Shown: positions 12,074-24,075 of the stretch, piece after piece | Layout: each line of letters begins with the position of its first letter | Position numbering within the stretch: position 1 is the first letter of the stretch | Source of the DNA: Mixophyes australis | Taxonomy: Eukaryota; Chordata; Amphibia; Anura; Limnodynastidae | Length of the DNA: 64,000 bases | Assembly: GCA_036250195.1 (NCBI GenBank) | Contig: JAVHZZ010000010.1 | Coordinates: 110,154,525 to 110,218,524, forward strand | Direction of reading: 5' to 3' | Program-made: the position numbers and the translations under genes | The notes under the pieces: model-generated | What the model was told of the DNA's origin: nothing | Databases searched by the model: none | What the model saw: the letters and a program-made list of their open reading frames with translations, nothing else

Positions 12074-15000
12074 GTGATATACAGTATGTACTGCCCTGCT
12101 GTTATATATAATACAGTATATACTGCTCCCCTGTCATATATAATATACAGTATATACTGCTCCCCTGTCATATATAATATACAGTATATACTGCTCCCCT
12201 GTCATATATAATATACAGTATATACTGCTCCCCTGTCATATATAATATACAGTATATACTGCTCCCCTGTCACATATAATATACAGTATATACTGCTCAC
12301 CTGTCATATATAATATACAGTATATACTGCTCCCCTGTCATATATAATATACAGTATATACTGCTCCCCTGTCATATATAATATACAGTATATACTGCTC
12401 CCCTGTCACATATAATATACAGTATATACTGCTCCCCTGTCATATATAATATACAGTATATACTGCTCCCCTGTCATATATAATATACAGTATATACTGC
12501 TCCCCTGTCACATATAATATACAGTATATACTGCTCCCCTGTCACATATAATATACAGTATATACTGCTCCCCTGTCATATATAATATACAGTATATACT
12601 GCTCCCCTGTCATATATAATATACAGTATATACTGCTCCCCTGTCATATATAATATACAGTATATACTGCTCCCCTGTCATATATAATATACAGTATATA
12701 CTGCTCCCCTGTCACATATAATATACAGTATATACTGCTCCCCTGTCACATATAATATACAGTATATACTGCTCCCCTGTCACATATAATATACAGTATA
12801 TACTGCCCTGCTGTTATATATAATACAGTATATACTGCTCCCCTGTCACATATAATATACAGTATATACTGCTCCCCTGTCACATATAATATACAGTATA
12901 TACTGCTCCCCTGTCACATATAATATACAGGATATACTGCTCCCCTGTCACATATAATATACAGTATATACTGCTCCCCTGTCACATATAATATACAGTA
13001 TATACTGCTCCCCTGTCACATATAATATACAGTATATACTGCTCCCCTGTCACATATAATATACAGTATATACTGCTCCCCTGTCACATATAATATACAG
13101 TATATACTGCTCCCCTGTCACATATAATATACAGTATGTACTACTCCCCTGTCACATATAATATACAGTATATACTGCTCCCCTGTCACATATAATATAC
13201 AGTATATACTGCTCCCCTGTCACATATAATATACAGTATATACTGCTCCCCTGTCACATATAATATACAGTATGTACTGCTCCCCTGTCATATATAATAT
13301 ACAGTATATACTGCTCCCCTGTCATATATAATATACAGTATGTACTGCTCCCCTGTCACATATAATATACAGTATGTGTCACATATAATATACAGTATAT
13401 ACTGCTCCCCTGTCACATATAATATACAGTATATACTGCTCCCCTGTCACATATAATATACAGTATATACTGCTCCCCTGTCACATATAATATACAGTAT
13501 ATACTGCTCCCCTGTCACATATAATATACAGTATATACTGCTCCCCTGTCACATATAATATACAGTATATACTGCTCCCCTGTCACATATAATATACAGT
13601 ATGTACTGCTCCCCTGTCATATATAATATACAGTATATACTGCTCCCCTGTCACATATAATATACAGTATATACTGCTCCCCTGTCACATATAATATACA
13701 GTATATACTGCTCCCCTGTCACATATAATATACAGTATGTACTGCTCCCCTGTCACATATAATATACAGTATGTACTGCTCCCCTGTCATATATAATATA
13801 CAGTATATACTGCTCCCGTCACATATAATATACAGTATATACTGCTCCCCTGTCATATATAATATACAGTATATACTGCTCCCCTGTCACATATAATATA
13901 CCGTATGTACTGCTCCCCTGTCACATATAATATACAGTATGTACTGCTCCCCTGTCACATATAATATACAGTATATACTGCTCCCCTGTCATATATAATA
14001 TACAGTATATACTGCTCCCCTGTCATATATAATATACAGTATATACTGCTCCCCTGTCACATATAATATACAGTATATACTGCTCCCCTGTCATATATAA
14101 TATACAGTATATACTGCTCACCTGTCATATATAATATACAGTATATACTGCTCACCTGTCATATATAATATACAGTATATACTGCTCACCTGTCATATAT
14201 AATATACAGTATATACTGCTCACCTGTCATATATAATATACAGTATATACTGCTCACCTGTCATATATAATATACAGTATATACTGCTCCCCTGTCATAT
14301 ATAATATACAGTATATACTGCTCACCTGTCATATATAATATACAGTATATACTGCTCCCCTGTCACATATAATATACAGTATATACTGCTCCCCTGTCAT
14401 ATATAATATACAGTATATACTGCTCACCTGTCATATATAATATACAGTATGTACTGCTCCTCTGTCACATATAATATACAGTATATACTGCTCACCTGTC
14501 ATATATAATATACAGTATGTACTGCTCCTCTGTCACATATAATATACAGTATGTACTGCTCCCCTGTCACATATAATATACAGTATATACTGCTCACCTG
14601 TCATATATAATATACAGTATATACTGCTCCCCTGTCATATATAATATACAGTATATACTGCTCACCTGTCATATATAATATACAGTATATACTGCTCCCC
14701 TGTCATATATAATATACAGTATGTACTGCTCCCCTGTCACATATAATATACAGTATATACTGCTCCCCTGTCATATATAATATACAGTATGTACTGCTCC
14801 CCTGTCACATATAATATACAGTATATACTGCTCCCCTGTCACATATAATATACAGTATATACTGCTCACCTGTCATATATAATATACAGTATATACTGCT
14901 CACCTGTCATATATAATATACAGTATGTACTGCTCCCCTGTCACATATAATATACAGTATATACTGCTCCCCTGTCATATATAATATACAGTATGTACTG

Positions 15001-15256
15001 CTCCCCTGTCACATATAATATACAGTATATACTGCTCCCCTGTCACATATAATATACAGTATATACTGCTCACCTGTCACATATAATATACAGTATATAC
15101 TGCTCCCCTGTCACATATAATATACAGTATATACTGCCCTGCTGTTATATATAATACAGTATATACTGCTCCCCTGTCACATATAATATACAGTATATAC
15201 TGCTCCCCTGTCACATATAATATACAGTATATACTGCTCACCTGTCATATATAATA
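12074..15256. repeat. Minisatellite 2, main block (34-bp unit)
   Basis: About 93 tandem copies of a 34-bp unit containing CTGCTCCCCTGTCA, then YATATAATATACAGTATATA. Common variants are CACATA or CATATA, CTCACC or CTCCCC, and GTATGTACT or GTATATACT. Occasional short units occur, for example GCCCTGCTGTTATATATAAT at about 12808 and 15135. The array begins about 240 bp upstream of the CYP2R1 start codon. Each unit has a TATATAA box on the plus strand. Confidence 0.98.
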
Positions 15257-15531
15257 CATAGTTGCCAACATTGGCAGGTTAAGTTTCGGGAGGTCCGGGG
15301 GTCAGGTGGGCGTGTGGGGGCGGTGCTCGAAGAATTGTGCCGTTAGCCCCGCCCTCAAAGCTGTCACCACTTTTCCTGTCCAATAAAACAAGGGGGCGGG
15401 GCCATAATGACGCACCCTTGACGCTGATAAACCCCGCCTCCCCCATTCAATTTCCACCGTCGCCCGGGAATCGGGAGACTGACCCAGATTTCGGGAGTCT
15501 CCCGGATATTCCGGGAGAGTTGGCAAGTATG
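15257..15531. mobile_element. MITE inserted inside minisatellite 2
   Basis: A 275-bp GC-rich element with inverted ends CATAGTTGCCAAC and GTTGGCAAGTATG, plus subterminal CCCGGATATTCCGGGAG. It interrupts the AT-rich array, which resumes in register on its right side. ATAATA lies on both flanks, suggesting a target-site duplication of 6-8 bp. Related ends occur at 19400-19502 and 20465-20686. Open frames inside it (15302-15598) are not genes. Confidence 0.85.
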
Positions 15532-16232
15532 AATAATATACAGTATATACTGCTCCCCTGTCATATATAATATACAGTATGTACTGCTCCCCTGTCATAT
15601 ATAATATACAGTATATACTGCTCCCCTGTCACATATAATATACAGTATGTACTGCTCCCCTGTCATATATAATATACAGTATATACTGCTCCCCTGTCAC
15701 ATATAATATACAGTATATACTGCTCCCCTGTCATATATAATATACAGTATGTACTGCTCCCCTGTCATATATAATATACAGTATATACTGCTCCCCTGTC
15801 ATATATAATATACAGTATATACTGCTCCCCTGTCATATATAATATACAGTATGTACTGCTCCCCTGTCATATATAATATACAGTATATACTGCTCCCCTG
15901 TCATATATAATATACAGTATATACTGCTCCCCTGTCATATATAATATACAGTATATACTGCTCCCCTGTCACATATAATATACAGTATATACTGCTCCCC
16001 TGTCACATATAATATACAGTATATACTGCTCCCCTGTCATATATAATATACAGTATATACTGCTCCCCTGTCACATATAATATACAGTATATACTGCTCC
16101 CCTGTCACATATAATATACAGTATATACTGCTCCCCTGTCATATATAATATACAGTATATACTGCTCCCCTGTCTCATATAATATACAGTATATACTGCT
16201 CCCCTATCATATATAATATACAGTATATACTG
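15532..16232. repeat. Minisatellite 2, right block
   Basis: About 20 further copies of the same 34-bp unit beyond the MITE. It ends where the L2 fragment begins (CTGC then TTTCAAGCG). Beyond the L2 fragment, 16884-16950 contains divergent unit-like sequence (ACAGTATACTCC, CTGCCCTCCTGTCATACAG). Confidence 0.95.
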
Positions 16233-16443
16233 CTTTCAAGCGTTCTCTGAAAGCCCACATCTTGAGACAAACTTATAAAACTCCTCAACCACCATCTTAC
16301 CCTCCCTAGGTTACCCCATTACCACCCTCTACACAGCTAACACAAGACAACAACCCTCTGACCAACATTGCAACACACACAGCCCACTCAATACTTTTAC
16401 CTTTGCATTCTAGCTGGTCCAATGTGCAATATGATGTAGCACA
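16233..16443 (+). mobile_element. L2-type LINE, 3' end (5' part)
   Basis: It opens in the frame FKRSLKAHILRQTY, which resembles the C-terminal end of L2-clade reverse-transcriptase ORFs, followed by 3' UTR-like sequence. It continues after the MITE at 16715-16883. The element is heavily 5'-truncated, as is usual for LINE insertions. Confidence 0.65.
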
Positions 16444-16714
16444 TGCAGAGATGGATTTAGACCTCATGGGGCCCTAGGCAAGATACTGGTTTGGGGCCCC
16501 CTCCCTGAAAAAATCCATAGCTCTATAGTTTTTAGCATAACATATACCCCTATTCAGGGGCTGGCTGGCAGACTTTAGCCCAGGGGGGCAAGCAAATAGC
16601 ACTGGCCCATAAGTAGCGGCCCATTTTTAAAGGTTGGTCTCACCGCCGGCCCTGGGAGGGCCCTCTGGGGACCGCTGGGCCCTAGGCAATTGCCTAGTGA
16701 TAAATCCGGCTCTG
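16444..16714. mobile_element. MITE inserted in the L2 3' end
   Basis: A 271-bp element. The left end TGCAGAGATGGATTTAG pairs with the right end (AAATCCGGCTCTG), and GGCCCTAGGCAA recurs inverted near both ends. AGCACA lies directly on both sides (16438-16443 and 16715-16720), consistent with a target-site duplication. No coding capacity. Confidence 0.75.
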
Positions 16715-16883
16715 AGCACAGGCCCTGTGTATCAGACCATTGTCCTATAGATTGTAAGCTTGTGAGCCGGGTCCTCTGACCTCTCTGTCTGTATTACCCA
16801 GTATTGTTTATTACTGTGTTTGTTCCCAATTGTAAAGCGCTACGGAATATACTGGCACTATATAAATAAATGATGATGATGAT
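16715..16883 (+). mobile_element. L2-type LINE, 3' end (tail)
   Basis: It contains GATTGTAAGCTTGTGAGC and AAAGCGCTACGG, and ends CACTATATAAATAAATGATG with further GAT repeats. This is the tail type also carried by the V-SINEs in this window. The sequence to its right resembles the 34-bp minisatellite, so the LINE probably landed in that array. Confidence 0.75.
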
Positions 16884-16956
16884 ACAGTATACTCCTCACT
16901 GTACACTGCCCTCCTGTCATACAGTAATATAGTTATACACAGTATAAAGTGATACC

Positions 16957-17240
16957 GGGGTCTATTTATCAAATGGACCAAAGCCCTCAGTACTGGGAAA
17001 ACTGCAGTTTTCTCAAGATATCATAGAAAAAGTTCCTATTCTAAGCTTTGACTCCCAAAACAAGAACAGGGGTGATTGCTAATCCCCACACACATAAAGC
17101 AACAGCACTAAAATGCAGTTTCTGGAGAGTCTAAAATAAAAACCAAATTAGACTACGGCAGAATACAGGATCCATCAAACCAGAAGCCAAAGTGTAATGG
17201 ATTAATTCCATGTGGTCCATTCTTCCGATAAATAACCCGC
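16957..17240. mobile_element. Degenerate MITE, Harbinger-like ends
   Basis: The left end GGGGTCTATTTATCAAATGG and the right end, which reads on the minus strand as GCGGGTTATTTATCGGAAG then AATGGACCA, form imperfect inverted repeats. The left end matches the terminus of the element at 21372-22165. No coding capacity. Confidence 0.55.
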
Positions 17241-19399
17241 TGTATGTTTATATTACCCTAGTGATATCACGGTCTATAATACGCCATCCTCGCAGGCAGC
17301 ATTACAGTGAATTAAATTGACTCAGAAAGTGTCAAAATAAAACCAGTACCTGTGTTACTCCTGACTTCTAATTAGGAGATGTTTGACGGCTGCTTTAAAT
17401 CTTAAGTGGTCCACAGGCAAAGATCACATTTGTCAGCGTAGAATTATCTTGTATCATTTGTTATGTGTTAAAAACGAACTGACCTGAAAAGTAAAGTATA
17501 ATTGACACAGGTACACAAAGTATTTGTCCGCAGTTTAATGTGCTGACTGACAGACATTTTTGTTACTTGAATAAAAGACTCCCGAAAACCTTTGTTCACC
17601 ATTTTATTAAGCAAGAATTTTAAATCTTCTTTTCTTGATCCATTGTAGTCCAGAAGGAAGAAATCCCCCACACAAAATACACCTGGTTTTGGGCGTAAAC
17701 TTAGCACCTTATCTGGAGTACTCAGAACACCTCGAAATCGAATACAAAAACTGACTGAATGGAAATTGGCTAATGTTGGAAGTTTTTACTGATGTCACCA
17801 GAGATCTTTTGGGAGGAATCTATGACAGGACACTTCCTAAATTTCTGTTTCTTGACGCACTGGTGTTTTCCAGGAGTGGGGAAGTTGCCTATTTCTGTCT
17901 TGAAGGGTGATTTGACCATCATTGTGGGTGTTAGGCATTAATGACGTCAGCCCGGGCTCTAACTTGTAATATATTCATCTACTGCATTGTGAGTTCCTGG
18001 TATCACATGACAAACCTTTACCATTCTCTCAAGAGAACTAAACATTACTCTCAGCTCAATTAGCAAACAGATCTATCCTAATTAGCTTCCACTACTCATC
18101 AATACTGTACTTCCAAGAAAGAGCTAATTAAATCAGACATAGTTTAAACGAAGGACTGCGATGTGTAATAAATTGCATTTTGTCTATACTGAATGTCAGG
18201 GATGTTGTAGACCTTTTAAAGTGCAATTTATACCATCTTGTCACATACAATAAGCCTTTGTATTAGGAACATAAGTGTAGTATTTATCTGGTATTCTGTA
18301 ATAAATGACTTTGTCATGTAACACTGAGGTAGTGTCTCTGTCACTTTCTCTAAAACAGGGTGCAGAAAAAATACAAATGAAATTCAGTTGTGAGAGAGGA
18401 ATACAATTTATTTCCAACCTATTAACCGCTCAGTAAAATCTAGCACATAAGTCTTTTTCTGCATCTTTATATCCATTACTGTAATTAGGGGACGGCATAT
18501 TCCTTGTTCTCGCAACAAACAATTACATTTCATACAGTCCAAAGGTCGTATTGTAACGGACTGCATAGCTAATGAATTACTACTCTATGATTTTTGCAGG
18601 AATGTTTTTAAAGAATGTTTTTAGACATGGGATTTAGACAGGGGCGAAAAGGATAGCCATTGCAGAGGGTGGTGCTATGGGGCCCAAAAATTGAGTTAGG
18701 GCCATCAGGTTCCCGCTTTGCTCCTGCATATGCGAGGGCCGGTGCATGCCCATAGATGTTCGTAAAGCCCTAAACCTCGCTTCACTGCGCACGTGCTGGA
18801 AGGCAGAGCGGGGACCCTTTGGATACGTATTATGCTCTGCGGCCTGGCAATTGAATGTTAGGCCCTTACATTTAGATTACTTAAATCTAGAAGCTTATGT
18901 TATGTACATGCTCAATGGCGGCACAGTGAGACCCCAGGACATAGATGGTATATATGAACCATGATCACATGGCCGAACGTGCGCCTACAAAGCCGTCCGA
19001 CAGGTGAAAACCGCACAGTATTGAATATACGCCAGAGTTTAAATGTCCTGCTCGTTTAATAACTATGAACTTACATAGATGAGAGAATAAGTATAGAGAA
19101 TGAGAATTATATTTTATATAGGAAAATAAACTGAATAATATTGTAGATAAATTAAATCAGTAAAAACGACGAAATGAAGAGACAACAATTTCAAGGTAGG
19201 AATATTTAAAAGCGAGAAAAGTTGGGACAAATGACACATATGTGTGTGTTTTTATATAAAACAATATCCTGGGACATGTTTGTTTCAGATTCACCTAAAG
19301 AATTATTTATTTTTTCTGTCTTGTGACAATCTGCTGCACTAAGCCCCTTACTCACATTTCCTATCTCTCCTCTGGAAATAACAATGATGTTGATGGTTG
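17241..19399. other. Intergenic, no gene recognised
   Basis: AT-rich unique-looking sequence. Open frames at 17468-17707, 18746-18964 and 19206-19457 have no family resemblance. A GC-richer patch at 18640-18980 could be an old transposon. A palindromic CRE-like TGACGTCA occurs at 17942-17949 with no gene nearby. Confidence 0.5.
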
Positions 19400-19502
19400 T
19401 GATTGAGATGGGTGGGGCCTGGTGGCAGGGTTTATGTCCCCGCCCACTCTGCATCACTTATTCGGGGGTCTCACGGACATACCGGGAGAGAAGGCAACTA
19501 TG
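19400..19502. mobile_element. MITE fragment of the CATA-TTGCC family
   Basis: It ends in CCGGGAGAGAAGGCAACTATG, which reads on the minus strand as CATAGTTGCC, the terminus of the element at 15257. Only one end remains. Confidence 0.6.
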
Positions 19503-20464
19503 TCCTTCAACTTTGTGCACAGCAGTCACTGACCGGCCTCACGTGACCTCACATATCAGACTCATCCTCTGCTCGGTTCCTCTAGATAACAATTTCTTGG
19601 AATAATTCCTATGTTATTTTACCAGCGTAGTCCTGTTTATTCTCTACAAGAACCTCTATATCTATATATGTGTGGTGGTCACCTCCATGTATGCAGAATG
19701 TCACCGACCCCAACGCAGAGAGAGGTGGTGCCCTCCCCCCACTTTATGGAATGTATGGATTAAATATCTTCGTACACAAGTGATCAGTGGTGTTAACACG
19801 TGAAGTTACCCTGAAACTTCTTCTCCATTGTAAACATTTCATAGTCAATGCTGTATTGTTCAGTGTATAGATAAAACTTTATTTTGGAATAAATGGTATG
19901 AATGCATGTGGAGAGGAGGGGGGGATTTTTTTTTTTTGGGGGGGGGGGGTATTTGGAGGGGGCTTTATTCTCTGGCCCCCAATATTGGTATAACCACTCC
20001 TGGGTTTTGGTGAGAGCAATGAATATATAATTACAGGGTTCTATTTCAGTGCTTTAAACACATCCGTGTGATTGTAGAAGAAGTAAAGGACACAACAGAT
20101 TAGATCCAGGAAATGCTGGTTAATAATTACTCATATTGAAAATAATCCATTGTGTAAACTGAAGAACAGAACAGGTTGGTTTATATCTTTCTAGGGATTT
20201 GGGGGCTGATGCAGTTTGCGTAGCATATATTGTATTAAATCACTCAGCGCAGGCCCAGAAAGTGGACGCACCCAATGCAGACTTGTACGATTCTACCAGT
20301 TACCAGCACCTGGAGAGGTGGGATGGGGGAGAGAGGAGGCAGTAGAACGTGGACTGAGCCCAGTAAGGGGGTGTTTATGCCAATACGGCTCATGCAGACC
20401 TGCGGACACACGCATACAGGACTGTTATAGGGCAGGTACAAATACTCTCTGATGATGACTTATA
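19503..20464. other. Intergenic, no gene recognised
   Basis: It contains a G-run/T-run/G-run tract at about 19915-19950, a possible assembly or polymerase trouble spot. Nothing else was recognised. Confidence 0.5.
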
Positions 20465-20686
20465 CATACATGCCTACTCTCCCAGAATTTCCGGGAGGCT
20501 CCCGAATTTTGGGGAGTCCTCCCGGACTCCCGGAAGAGAAGACAACCCTCGCGTATCCTAAAAAAATGCCAAAATTCACGGCATTGAATATTCACGTCAT
20601 GAAGCATTTTATAGTGGGGGCCATGGCTATGGTAACGCAAAGACGTCACCACGCCCCCTGCTACCCCTGTAGGAGGGGCAACTATG
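20465..20686. mobile_element. MITE of the CATA-TTGCC family
   Basis: It starts CATACATGCCTACTCTCCC with CCGGGAGGCTCCCGAA just inside, and ends GGGGCAACTATG. It is about 222 bp with imperfect inverted ends. Open frames crossing it (20452-20826, 20425-20652) are not genes. Confidence 0.7.
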
Positions 20687-21371
20687 GACTTATAACCAGG
20701 TGCATACGCTTCAGATCTGGAGCCGTGCGCAACTCACAATGTAGAAAGGACTCGTTCCTCCCGTTGTGTGACCAGCACTTTATGTCCAGTTCTATGCAGA
20801 ATATACATCAGGCTGCTGACATCTGATGAAATAAGCAAAAACACTTGGCATAAATAAGAGCCATTAGTCCGATAGATATTTGGTTTGGAAGATATACAAA
20901 TATACATTTGTAGTTGCAAACATTTTGTGAATTAATAAACAATATAAGCACTTTAACACCATTGTGAAATGAACCGCTAATTCCTTCCTTCCAAAAGCAG
21001 CAGTAATGATTGACAGCTCCTTTGATACAAATCTACAGTCACTTCCTGTATCACTGACTCCTGCCCCCTGACGACCATATCGTACTCTCATTCCCAGCTA
21101 TTTGATCTGTGACATTTATGAGTAATTTATAACAGTAATACACATGTCAGCAATATAATGTCCTGTAATACTCTCACTAGTGGCACAGGATCTTTTCTTA
21201 CATTATTCTTACTATACGTACCCTGGTCACCAGCCCTTGTCTAACAATTATATGATTGATAAAATATCTGATAATATTCATGTTATTTACTTATAGGATA
21301 AACTCATATCATACTATATACAGCTGGCCAATATGATCATTTGTGAACTGAAACATGGATATAAAGTCTTA
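20687..21371. other. Intergenic, no gene recognised
   Basis: Short open frames at 20734-20919 and 20864-21091 lack any family signature. No repeat was recognised. Confidence 0.5.
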
Positions 21372-22165
21372 GGGGTCTATTTATTAAAGTTTTCTCCCCT
21401 TGTAAAGCCCCGAAAACAACGTTTTCGGGGCTTTACCGTTAAAATCCTTATGTATTAATCTAGCATAGCGACAGATATCTGAGATATCTGCTGCTTTGCA
21501 CCCATTTGTGTTTTTCTGAGCATTCCCCATAACAATGTACGGGGAGTGCTCAGTACCGCTATGTATTAAAGACTGTCAGGTGAAGTATTTCTCTTTTTTT
21601 ACTTGTTAATGTGCGTCATCTGAAGCTGGTGCTATCTGAAGCTGGTGCTATCTGAAGCTGGAGCCCTCTGAAGCTGGAGCCATCTGAAGCTGGAGCCCTC
21701 TGAAGCTGGAGCCCTCTGAAGCTGGTGCTATCTGAAGCTGGAGCCATCTGAAGCTGGAGCCATCTGAAGCTGGAGCCATCTGAAGCTGGCGTACATTAAC
21801 ATAAGTGAAACATTACACTGAAAACAGCGCTGCTCTGACTGCACAGCGCATGTGTGGAGGGATCACATGATCCCTCCATCACATGCTTCAGGTTCCTGCA
21901 GACACGGATCTCTGTGCGCATGCCCGAGTTTACCGGTCGGCGCATGCGCACAGGGATTGATAGAGGGACGATCGGCACCGCAGAGGGAGGAAAAGAGAAG
22001 AATCCAGTGTTAGGTAAGTGTAAGACTGCACAGGAGCAGCCGTTTTTCGGAACGGCTGTTCCTGTGTTGATTTTTAATACATATGAGAAACTTTTCAATC
22101 CGCATCTATGCGATGAGGATTGAAAAGTTTCTACAGAAAAAAACGAAGGGTCATAAATAGACCCC
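21372..22165. mobile_element. Harbinger-like non-autonomous element built of serial hairpins
   Basis: A 794-bp element with inverted ends GGGGTCTATTTAT and ATAAATAGACCCC, flanked by TTA on both sides (21369-21371, 22166-22168), as expected for PIF/Harbinger. It contains five hairpins: 21402-21417/21421-21436 (16-bp stem, 3-nt loop), 21856-21865/21868-21877, 21912-21923/21942-21953, 22029-22044/22051-22066 (one mismatch) and 22086-22101/22117-22132. It also holds a 16-bp tandem repeat. No transposase is present. Confidence 0.85.
21619..21789. repeat. 16-bp tandem repeat inside the Harbinger-like element
   Basis: About 10.6 copies of TCTGAAGCTGGWGCYW, alternating mainly between GGAGCCAT and GGTGCTAT endings. 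It lies between the left hairpin and the cluster of right hairpins. Confidence 0.9.
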
Positions 22166-22204
22166 TTATGGAGAGAATGGTCAGAATCAAGGTGCCAAAG
22201 GTAG

Positions 22205-22540
22205 GAACATTAACTGTGATTGGGGGGGAGAGGGGCATTAACTGTGGGGGTGGGAACATTAACTGTGATTGGGGGGGAGGGGGGCATTAACTGTGGGGGT
22301 GGGAACATTAACTGTGATTGGGGGGGAGGGGGGCATTAACTGTGGGGGTGGGAACATTAACTGTGATTGGTGGGGAGGGGGGCATTAACTGTGGGGGTGG
22401 GAACAATAACTGTGATGGGGGGGAGGAAGGGAACATTAACTGTGATTGGGGGGGAGGAAGGGAACATTAACTGTGAGTGGGGGAGGGAGAGGGGGACAGG
22501 GACATTAACTGTGATTAGGGGGGAGGAGGGGACATTTTCT
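22205..22540. repeat. G-rich minisatellite
   Basis: Repeated GAACATTAACTGTGATTGGG alternating with GGGCATTAACTGTGGGGG, an approximately 48-bp higher-order unit. Runs of 5-7 G occur throughout the plus strand. The right part loses the alternation. Confidence 0.9.
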
Positions 22541-22607
22541 TTAGGCGGAAGGGAACCTTTACTGTGATGAGGAAGTGGGGGGAATGTACTGTGATGAGGT
22601 ATAGAGG

Positions 22608-22737
22608 GTCCATGTATGGCGAAGAGGGAGGGGGGCCCATGTATGGGGAGGGGGGCCTATGTACGGGGAGAGGGGCCTATGTACGGGGAGGGGGGCCCAT
22701 GTATGGGGAGGGGGGCCCATGTATGGGGAGGGGGGGC
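22608..22737. repeat. Short-period G-rich tandem repeat
   Basis: About six copies of a roughly 21-bp unit, GGCCCATGTATGGGGAGGGG with minor variants. The open frames on both strands here are repeat artefacts. Confidence 0.85.
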
Positions 22738-24075
22738 CCTGCCAGATTAATTGGTACTGGGCCCCACAGTTTCTGATGGCGGCCCTGCCCGGAAAGGTCC
22801 AATATGGTGAATGGAGGATAACATTAATATTCTCTGTACTAATCCCAGCGTTTGGTATAAGGAGGGTGCTGCATTCGCTCATACAGTGTTTTCCTGGGAC
22901 GCACCCTCATCAATATTCCAGACACACTCCACTTACTCTCTCTGGCCAAAAGGATGTTTCATCTTTCATTTAAAAATTATACACTGGTTCCCTGTAAGCT
23001 GCGTTGCCACGATTGGCTGCAAACTTAAAATCAATACTAATCAATGACAGGTCTGTAAAATAAGGCAGTTGAGTCATACTGTTCTCCCCACCCACTCACA
23101 CCACTTCTTCTGGAAACGGCTGTAAGGAATCACACCACGAAACCCCCAAAGACGAGACTCATGATGTCAGCAAACCCACAATTAATATAAAACGCATTTA
23201 TATATAGGAAATACTATTACTGAGCTTAATCATATACATGAAACAACCAGAGTGTGTATCCATAAATAAGTATACCCCTGCTCTTTCACTGTTCAGGATC
23301 CGTGCAGGGGGAGGGGCATCGCTTGTAGAGCAGACACAGAGTGAGTGACAGCTTGGCAACCTTGCTGTGCAGAAATGCACTTTGTGGACTGGTAGATTCG
23401 TACATAGGAACACGGAGAGTGATGTCATAGCTGCTCAAATGACTGCAGTCCCAGCTCTTTAATCTGTATAAGATCTCATTAGGACACTGTCCTGATGATG
23501 TGAGAGGAGCTGTCTGTAACTGAAGGGAGGGGGTAATGTCAGGGTCACACTGCACAGTGTATTTTAAATATTGGGGTTTGGTGTTTAAAGATGGCTTCAG
23601 ACCTTCATAAAATTGATTGTGCCTTAAAAGCAGAAATTAACTTTGATATAGATTCCATTCCTCTCCAAAGGCTACAATGCTTTATTATTAAAAAAATATA
23701 TATTTTTATTCTTTTTATCTATTTTTTTACATCTTTGTTTTATTATTTCTTCCAGTCCCAGCGTGTACACGTGATCAGGCACGCCGGCTCACGCATGTGC
23801 AGGAGCACCCTCCACAATCCTGACGGAATGCAGGTCAGCTTCACAGGGGAGCTGAGCGTCGCTTACCTGAAAGTGATAGAAACTCTTATTATCGGAGGGG
23901 TCTTGGTAAATAGACCCCAATATGTTTATGTCTTTCTTATTAAATTTTAAATTTTAAATTGACGTTTGTCACTTTTCTTAATTCATTTATTAGCAAATTT
24001 CTAGTGACCGTATAGGTCTATTTACATCTCTGTAATTCCCACAATGGGTGAACGGCTTTTGTCCAATCTCAGAGG
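22738..24075. other. Intergenic, no gene recognised
   Basis: At 23919-23932 GGTAAATAGACCCC resembles the terminus of the Harbinger-like family, so 23750-23932 may be a truncated copy. Open frames at 23198-23555 and 23591-23950 have no recognisable domain. Confidence 0.45.

Noticed and set aside
15302..15598. Open frames of 66-98 residues on both strands
   Set aside because: They lie across the MITE and array junctions and have no domain.
12074..16232. CRISPR-like regular array
   Set aside because: Units are directly contiguous without unique spacers, and the genome is vertebrate. It is a minisatellite.
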